Source: Marvinbryantia formatexigens
Lineage (GTDB): Bacteria; Bacillota; Clostridia; Oscillospirales; Ruminococcaceae
NCBI GenBank assembly: GCA_021771035.1
Contig: JAETPU010000017.1
Location: 1 to 57,360, forward strand
Direction: 5' to 3'
DNA length: 57,360 bases
Shown here in pieces: positions 52,582 to 57,360 of this stretch. Made by a program: the position numbers and the translations under genes. The notes below the pieces were generated by a model. It was not told where the DNA came from, searched no databases, and was given only the letters and a program-made list of their open reading frames with translations. The stretch's first letter is position 1; each line of letters begins with the position of its first letter.

Positions 52582-55080
52582 TTAATCCGAAATCACCAGC
52601 AGAACGTGCCCGTTGCCCTGCGGAAGCAGCGTGAGGCTGCCCTGGGTTTTATCCTTTGGCGTTACCGTCAAATCCTTTCGCACCACAGTACGGTCGAACT
52701 GGGCTCCCTGGGCGCCGAAATAGGCCACATTCTCCCCGGAATGGGTATTCTGAACGCTGAACTGGCTGTTGGTAATGGTGGTCTTGAGCAAATCCTGGTT
52801 TCGGCCCACGCTGAGAACGCCGTTGGCAAACTGCATGGAGTCCGTGCGGATCTCGTTGGGCGCCTGCTGCCATTCCGTAACGCTGTCCCCGCGAACCAGA
52901 ATCATATCCCCGATTTGAAATTCTCCCGAGGCGTCATGGTAGATGGAAAACACCGTCTGATCCGAGGTGGCCGTAAAACTGCCCTTCACCGTCTGCCAGG
53001 CATCTTTTTTTGTGAGGGATGTGATCACTGACTGCACGACCAGATGCGCCTGTGCCGTGGTAACGGTGGTGGAAAACCGGTATCTGGCAAACCAGCTGTA
53101 GGTGTGCCCTTTTAAGGTGGGAACCGTCTGGGAAATGGTATTGCCGACAATGGAAAAGGCTCCTCCGCTGAGCGTCTGCGCCACCGGCCTCACCGCCTGA
53201 ACCCCGCCGGTTTTTTCCAGCGTCCAGCTGTTGAGATCAAAGGCCGCCGTCCCCTTGAGCAGGTTGGCGCCGCCCGTCTGGGTCGCTGTCACCTTGATGG
53301 ATTGGGCCGTTTGCTCCAGTTCCGTGCGCATCTGCGCCATCACCTCATTGAGCGCCGGGGCGGCATCGTTCACCGGAACCCAGCTGGTTCCGTCATAGAC
53401 CCGCAGTACCATCGGCTCCTCACTGACGTCCTTCCAGAACTGGCCCACCACCGGGTCCTGGGGCGGCGTTTCACTGGGGAACACCTCCTGGGTGAGCTTT
53501 TGCACATTTTCCACGGATACCGCCAGGCTCTGGGCGGTCTGCTGCAGCTGGGTGAGATCCCCGGTCTCGGCGTCATACAGCCGGCTTACCGTCTCTTCCA
53601 CCGTCCTGTGCAGTTCATTGGTTTTCCCCTTCAGGCGCTCAACGGCATGGTGAACGGTATCGTTGGCCTCCCACATGGCGGTGCCGACAGAAGCGTATTC
53701 GTCCCGAAGCCCCCGCACCCCGGTAAGCGTACGGGACATCAGCCAAACATCCATAGGGGTATTGTCCTCCATTAGCAGGGTAAACCGGGTGCCGGGGATC
53801 ATCATGGGGTTACCGATGGCACTCAGGGAAACGGGGGTGTAGGCCACCTGTGCGGCACGCTCCAAAAGCTGCTGAGCCGCTTCGCTCACCCCCTGAGCCT
53901 GCACGTCATAAAACAAGGGATTGCCCTGAATGACATAGGTGTTTTCCCCTTCCCCTGCCAGGATTCCCACATCCTCGTCACTGTAGCGGATTTGCAGCTT
54001 TTGGATTGCCTGGACCGGCTGTTCACTGAGAGTCCTCTCATAAACCTGGGAGAGGGAAAGAGTGCATCCAGAGTCGGTATACCAATCCAATTCCAGCTGG
54101 CCGGCGGTATTGAGCCTGGCAAAACAGCCCGCGGCCTGGGCAATCCATTCCAGCACCTGCCTGGCTGACGTGTTATCCCCCTCAAAGACCTTATCCACCG
54201 GATATTGGGAATTCAGCGTGTGGGATGCCGCCAGCTTTAGTCCAAATTGGGTACAGAATGCCTCTAAAAACGCCTGGAGAGTACAGGGATAACTCTGCTG
54301 GGAAAGCCACTCATCCGCTGGCGTATCGGTCAGCTTTTCCAGGGCGTCAAAGGCGGTCACACTCAATATGCGGCTGTCCTTACGCTGGGCGGTATCCACC
54401 CAGAATACCCCCATGGGACAGTATTCCGTCGTGGTTTTCATCCAGACCCGGGGAGTGCCCGGCGCCAGACAAAAGCTGGAGAGCGCATTCTCCTCCCAGC
54501 TCAAGCAGGCATTCTGCCGGGCCAGGCTTTTCCATTTACTCCGCATAAATGGGGACTGTTCGGGAACGGACAGCACCTGGGCTCCTTCGGTACTCAAGGT
54601 GAATCCTGAAACTGTCCCCGTATCGTCTGTATAATAGAGGCTGTCCCCGGATAAAACCAGCGCCTTAGCCGGTACTGATAATTGCAGTACCTCCAGCTGG
54701 TTTGGGGGTTCTGCGGCAGCATCCCAGATCTTCAGTTCATTTCCCGCAGCACTGGCGCCCCAAACCGAGGAACGCACATACAGTCCTGCGCCAGCGGCAT
54801 CCGGCCAGGGCTCCGCCTGAACCTGGGAAGTTTCGATTCCGGCATAGTATTCTATCCTGGCACCGGTCAGGCCGGACAAATCAATCACAGAATCAAAATC
54901 ATACAATTCAAATTGCAGCTGGGCGCTGCAGCAGCTGCCAAAGCACCAGGTGTCGGCGCTGTTCACCTGCTGGGTCAGTGTCAGGTTCTCTGTCAGCTCC
55001 CGATCGGTAAAACAGTCGTTTCCACAGCGCAGCAGAGCATGGCGGATGCGGTTTTCTTCATAGAAGTCAGTATAGTTCAT
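52582..55080 (-). CDS. Phage-type tail tip / baseplate hub protein
   Basis: 832 residues. The N-terminal half (M-N-Y-T-D-F-Y-E-E-N-R-I, then M-G-V-F-W-V-D-T-A-Q-R, V-T-A-F-D-A-L-E-K-L, T-L-Q-A-F-L-E-A-F-C) follows the gp27-like tail hub fold of siphophages. Residues about 490-560 (V-E-E-T-V-S-R-L-Y, T-Q-L-Q-Q-T-A-Q-S-L) are a coiled coil. The C-terminal part contains F-W-K-D-V-S-E-E, a carbohydrate-binding-like segment and E-W-Q-Q-A-P-N-E. ATG 55080 has GAGGTG nearby and lies 8 bp after the preceding gene. No lysozyme or peptidase domain was recognised. Confidence 0.82.
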   Translation of the reverse strand: MNYTDFYEENRIRHALLRCGNDCFTDRELTENLTLTQQVNSADTWCFGSCCSAQLQFELYDFDSVIDLSGLTGARIEYYAGIETSQVQAEPWPDAAGAGLYVRSSVWGASAAGNELKIWDAAAEPPNQLEVLQLSVPAKALVLSGDSLYYTDDTGTVSGFTLSTEGAQVLSVPEQSPFMRSKWKSLARQNACLSWEENALSSFCLAPGTPRVWMKTTTEYCPMGVFWVDTAQRKDSRILSVTAFDALEKLTDTPADEWLSQQSYPCTLQAFLEAFCTQFGLKLAASHTLNSQYPVDKVFEGDNTSARQVLEWIAQAAGCFARLNTAGQLELDWYTDSGCTLSLSQVYERTLSEQPVQAIQKLQIRYSDEDVGILAGEGENTYVIQGNPLFYDVQAQGVSEAAQQLLERAAQVAYTPVSLSAIGNPMMIPGTRFTLLMEDNTPMDVWLMSRTLTGVRGLRDEYASVGTAMWEANDTVHHAVERLKGKTNELHRTVEETVSRLYDAETGDLTQLQQTAQSLAVSVENVQKLTQEVFPSETPPQDPVVGQFWKDVSEEPMVLRVYDGTSWVPVNDAAPALNEVMAQMRTELEQTAQSIKVTATQTGGANLLKGTAAFDLNSWTLEKTGGVQAVRPVAQTLSGGAFSIVGNTISQTVPTLKGHTYSWFARYRFSTTVTTAQAHLVVQSVITSLTKKDAWQTVKGSFTATSDQTVFSIYHDASGEFQIGDMILVRGDSVTEWQQAPNEIRTDSMQFANGVLSVGRNQDLLKTTITNSQFSVQNTHSGENVAYFGAQGAQFDRTVVRKDLTVTPKDKTQGSLTLLPQGNGHVLLVISD

Positions 55081-55088
55081 TTTGCACC

Positions 55089-55463
55089 TCACAGTTGGAT
55101 ACAATCCAGGGTGACGGAATGATATAATCCCTGGTATAATACCGCGTTGGAAAGCTGTCCTCCCTGTGCGGCACAATAGCAGGAGATGGTGTGAAGCCCA
55201 TATTGTGGATCCAGATAGGTCAGCTGGAAGGAATCCTTCTGTACCAGCGGCAGCAGCTCCTCCATTTCCTGCTGGGTCAGCACATCATAGGATAAACTCA
55301 CCTTGCGCATCCCTTTTCTGGCATAATCCCGGTGCAAAACCCCATCCGCAGTCCTGGTTGAATTTAATTCCAGATCCTCCATAGAAACGCTGTATGAGGT
55401 CGGGGAAAGCAGCGGTACTCCATCAATTTTTAAAATATCCGACGTCTTGCGAATCCTGCCCAT
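55089..55463 (-). CDS. Phage-type structural protein (DUF6711-like)
   Basis: 124 residues. L-K-I-D-G-V-P-L-L-S-P-T-S-Y-S-V-S-M-E-D-L at the start, R-D-Y-A-R-K-G-M-R-K-V-S-L-S-Y in the middle and L-T-Q-Q-E-M-E-E-L-L are the pattern of DUF6711 proteins, which occur just before the tail hub in Firmicutes siphophages. AAAGGAGG lies nine bases before ATG 55463. It is the first gene of the four-gene cassette; no tape measure or tail tube gene precedes it. Confidence 0.8.
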   Translation of the reverse strand: MGRIRKTSDILKIDGVPLLSPTSYSVSMEDLELNSTRTADGVLHRDYARKGMRKVSLSYDVLTQQEMEELLPLVQKDSFQLTYLDPQYGLHTISCYCAAQGGQLSNAVLYQGLYHSVTLDCIQL

Positions 55464-55586
55464 TTTTGTTCTCCTCCTTTTAATATTTGAGCAATTTGCA
55501 GCATAATTGACAGTTGTGTATGGGTTATTGTCTCCGCCGATACCAGACAAGGATTCCGCATTGCCACACCATCAACCGCTCTGGAC

Positions 55587-55694
55587 AAAAAAAGAGCACG
55601 CAGCAGCCATTATCAGGCCACCGGCGTGCTCGACGCGCTCACTCTTTTTTCCATTGTTCCCCTATAGTATAGCAGGATCTCTTCCAAAGATCAA
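55587..55694 (-). promoter_or_regulatory. Promoter, 13-codon leader ORF and attenuator-like terminator of the tail cassette
   Basis: On the minus strand, TTGATC (55694-55689) and TATACT (55671-55666) are 17 bp apart. An ATG at 55654 with GGGG four bases before it opens M-E-K-R-V-S-A-S-S-T-P-V-A and stops at TGA 55613. GAGCACGC, inside this leader frame (55631-55624), pairs with GCGTGCTC (55601-55594) and is followed by seven T residues. Ribosomes on the leader would cover the 5' arm, so translation and termination are coupled. The first structural gene starts 124 bp beyond the terminator. Confidence 0.6.
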
Positions 55695-55814
55695 GAACAA
55701 ACGTTCTTTTTCTTTCAAATTTTCCGCTATGGAACAGCACTACAATAGATCCCGTTCCCAGTCCAGCCTTCCTGGTCTCGGCAACCTGCCGGCAGAGAAC
55801 ATTGTTCACAGTCC

Positions 55815-55856
55815 AACCAGCCGCTTTCAAGATTGTGGAAGCGGCTGGTTGGTTAC
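55815..55856. repeat. Long hairpin, copy 1 of a pair flanking a lipoprotein gene
   Basis: CCAACCAGCCGCTT pairs with AAGCGGCTGGTTGG across a 12-nt loop (TTCAAGATTGTGG-like). It sits just past the 3' end of the lipoprotein gene. A second copy, in reverse complement, is at 56632-56673. Confidence 0.85.
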
Positions 55857-55877
55857 TTTTTCTTATTCGTTGATCAG

Positions 55878-56579
55878 CTATTCCACATACTCTGGTTCTT
55901 CCCCGCGGGCATAGTTTTGTGTGAAAAATTTGTCCTCGTCCAATACCTCCAGCCAGTCCTTTGGCATCTCATCATAAGGGATATCCTTCTCGAATCTCGT
56001 TCCCACTATTTTTATCGGCTCCCAACTGTACTCTCCGTTCTCTGTCGCATTAAACGTAAATAAGGCTATCTTATCCAGATTCCTCAGCTCTATTTGGATT
56101 TGTACATATTCCTTTGGGTCAAAATTCTTCAATACTTCTTCGTGGAACTTTTTAATACAACTTGCGTAATCCCTAAACGATGTTTTGATTTCTTCAGTAA
56201 TCGGCTCCTTGTTTTTACACATCTGATAAACCTCATCATCAGCCCCCCGCATCATTACACGTTCACTCATCCTCATCGATATATAAAGGGTTTTTTCTCC
56301 ATTAGAATATTCCAGCAAGTATATCAGAATTAATCTGTCCATAAATATGGGTTTCAAGTTATCATATAATTCACCTTGTACCATCGGAATTTCTACCCCA
56401 AACGATATTTCAGGAGGATCCCCATACATGGTATGAGAAATTCTCTCTACACCCTTAACATCCGAAGGGTCTTTCTTCCATTTTCCCTCTATTTTTTTGC
56501 TGCATCCACTGAATACTGATACTATCAGCAACAGACACATTCCTGATATTGCCAAACCTCTTCGCCCACGTTTCACCAT
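55878..56579 (-). CDS. Predicted lipoprotein of unknown function
   Basis: 233 residues. The N-terminus has basic residues, a hydrophobic stretch and the lipobox V-F-S-G-C-S near residue 26, so it is probably anchored to the outer face of the membrane. The body is mixed alpha/beta, with no recognised domain. The end, L-D-E-D-K-F-F-T-Q-N-Y-A-R-G-E-E-P-E-Y, closely resembles that of the next lipoprotein (56680-57333), which marks the two as paralogues. ATG 56579 has GGAGGG four bases upstream. It is AT-richer than most neighbours. The two genes are 100 bp apart, with a large hairpin between them. Confidence 0.8.
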   Translation of the reverse strand: MVKRGRRGLAISGMCLLLIVSVFSGCSKKIEGKWKKDPSDVKGVERISHTMYGDPPEISFGVEIPMVQGELYDNLKPIFMDRLILIYLLEYSNGEKTLYISMRMSERVMMRGADDEVYQMCKNKEPITEEIKTSFRDYASCIKKFHEEVLKNFDPKEYVQIQIELRNLDKIALFTFNATENGEYSWEPIKIVGTRFEKDIPYDEMPKDWLEVLDEDKFFTQNYARGEEPEYVE

Positions 56580-56631
56580 TGTTCCCTCCATATCACTAAG
56601 TTGTATTTATTATATCATCCCCCCTTCCACA

Positions 56632-56673
56632 AACCAACCAGCCGCTTCCACAATCTTGAAAGCGGCTGGTTGG
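56632..56673. repeat. Long hairpin, copy 2 of the pair
   Basis: The same 14-bp arms as at 55815, with the loop in the reverse orientation, right after the stop of the second lipoprotein gene. Its T-rich end on the plus strand and weak T tract on the minus strand make terminator function uncertain. Confidence 0.85.
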
Positions 56674-56679
56674 TTATTT

Positions 56680-57333
56680 TTATTCTTCTACTATTCCATA
56701 ATCATACTCCGGCTCCTCGTTATATTGATAATGTCGAGTTAGAAATTTGTCATCCAGAAGCCTCTTCCAGGATCCATTTCTATTTTCAAATTCCTCATCG
56801 TCGGTTAAAATACCTCCAGCCTGTCTCAACTTCCAACTCCAAGTTCCCTTCACAGTCCGGTTAAAAACAATATATGCTATCGTTGTATTACTTTCTGAAT
56901 CAGACCAAAAAATATATACGTCATTTACTTTATCCGAAAACTGCCCCAGCACCTTTTTTTCAAAGTTCTTCAATAGCTTTACATATGCCTTCCACAGTTC
57001 TCTATCCCTTTCCTCTGGCTCCTCATTGTTTTGCAATCGGTTTACAAAACCAGTATCGCCTTTTGTATACAATGATACTGTTACATTTTTCCATTTTACT
57101 TTACCCCCTCTATGTGCATTACAGCAATTAAAGGATCTAAGTTCAAATTCATCTGGTATTATCCTTACTAAATCCTGATACAGTTGGGAACTTTCCTCAA
57201 TGTCCATTGACCTGCCTGTCACTGTCGTCACTATCCAAGGATCCCGCTCCCGCTTCGCGCAGCCTCCAAAGCTATACAGCACCAAGGTGATACTCAATAC
57301 CAAACTTGCCCATTTCTTTATCTGCTGTCTCAT
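56680..57333 (-). CDS. Predicted lipoprotein of unknown function, paralogue of the previous one
   Basis: 217 residues. Signal peptide with lipobox S-F-G-G-C-A near residue 25. The central part has F-E-K-K-V-L-G-Q-F and the C-terminal part R-L-L-D-D-K-F-L-T-R-H-Y-Q-Y-N-E-E-P-E-Y, shared with the neighbouring lipoprotein; the paralogues are otherwise strongly diverged. ATG 57333 has GGAGGG six bases upstream (ATG 57339 overlaps that site). No domain was recognised. The pair may be part of a longer array beyond the window end. Confidence 0.8.
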   Translation of the reverse strand: MRQQIKKWASLVLSITLVLYSFGGCAKRERDPWIVTTVTGRSMDIEESSQLYQDLVRIIPDEFELRSFNCCNAHRGGKVKWKNVTVSLYTKGDTGFVNRLQNNEEPEERDRELWKAYVKLLKNFEKKVLGQFSDKVNDVYIFWSDSESNTTIAYIVFNRTVKGTWSWKLRQAGGILTDDEEFENRNGSWKRLLDDKFLTRHYQYNEEPEYDYGIVEE

Positions 57334-57360
57334 TTCCATCCCTCCTGTTCGTTTTATTAT

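Noticed and set aside
9135-55463. One large prophage from the recombinase to the tail cassette
   Set aside because: More than 30 housekeeping or ordinary chromosomal genes lie between them (def, pyk, pcrA, pgcA, birA, comM), so they are not parts of one element.

Overview
The window looks like a chromosomal segment of an anaerobic, moderately GC-rich Clostridia member, probably of the Oscillospiraceae/Ruminococcaceae type. The grounds are strong AGGAGG-type ribosome binding sites, a T-box leader, a pyruvate kinase with the extra C-terminal PEP-utiliser domain, HelD, DUF1836 and DUF5662 proteins, many small XRE regulators, and short Rho-independent terminators. No rRNA, tRNA or CRISPR array was recognised. 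The taxonomic call is inference from gene content only.

Layout. 1-231 is the end of a helical-repeat protein. 330-7206 (minus strand) is a six-gene extracellular polysaccharide operon: priming glycosyl-phosphotransferase, three family 2 glycosyltransferases, a Stealth-type sugar-phosphate transferase and an O-antigen ligase/polymerase. A hairpin-rich region lies upstream of it. 8.0-11.4 kb holds a degraded gene fragment and a large serine recombinase that abuts, in frame, a conserved clostridial protein lacking its N-terminus. 11.5-14.2 kb carries peptide deformylase, a histidine phosphatase and DUF5662. 14.6-16.7 kb is a T-box leader, specifier read as a valine codon, in front of an AMP-forming acyl-CoA synthetase. 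17-21 kb carries small XRE regulators and pyruvate kinase. 22.2-25.9 kb is a large GH2 glycosidase with a discoidin-like domain. 27.9-34 kb holds two UvrD-like motor proteins, PcrA and HelD, divergent around 1.4 kb of non-coding DNA with a candidate structured RNA. 35-44.6 kb is mostly housekeeping: phosphoglucomutase, two VanZ-like proteins, ThpR, BirA, an RpiR regulator beside a truncated glycosidase-like gene, ComM/YifB and a PAP2 phosphatase. 45-49.6 kb has an XRE-membrane regulator, a TetR/flavodoxin pair with a frameshifted flavodoxin, hemolysin III and DUF1836. 49.7-55.7 kb is an orphan four-gene phage tail-tip cassette behind a promoter, short leader ORF and attenuator-like terminator. 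55.9-57.3 kb encodes two related lipoproteins.

Two families of non-coding interspersed repeats, built largely from near-perfect hairpin modules, fill several intergenic gaps (about 13.0-13.6, 17.8-18.0, 27.2-27.9 and 34.0-34.9 kb for one family; 16.7-16.9 and 41.0-41.3 kb for the other). The strongest candidates for new biology are: (i) the recombinase apparently sitting inside a conserved gene; (ii) the valine T-box on an acyl-CoA synthetase, which suggests branched-chain fatty acid salvage; (iii) the hairpin-mosaic repeats; (iv) the candidate structured RNA between pcrA and helD; (v) the tail cassette with its attenuator-like leader.
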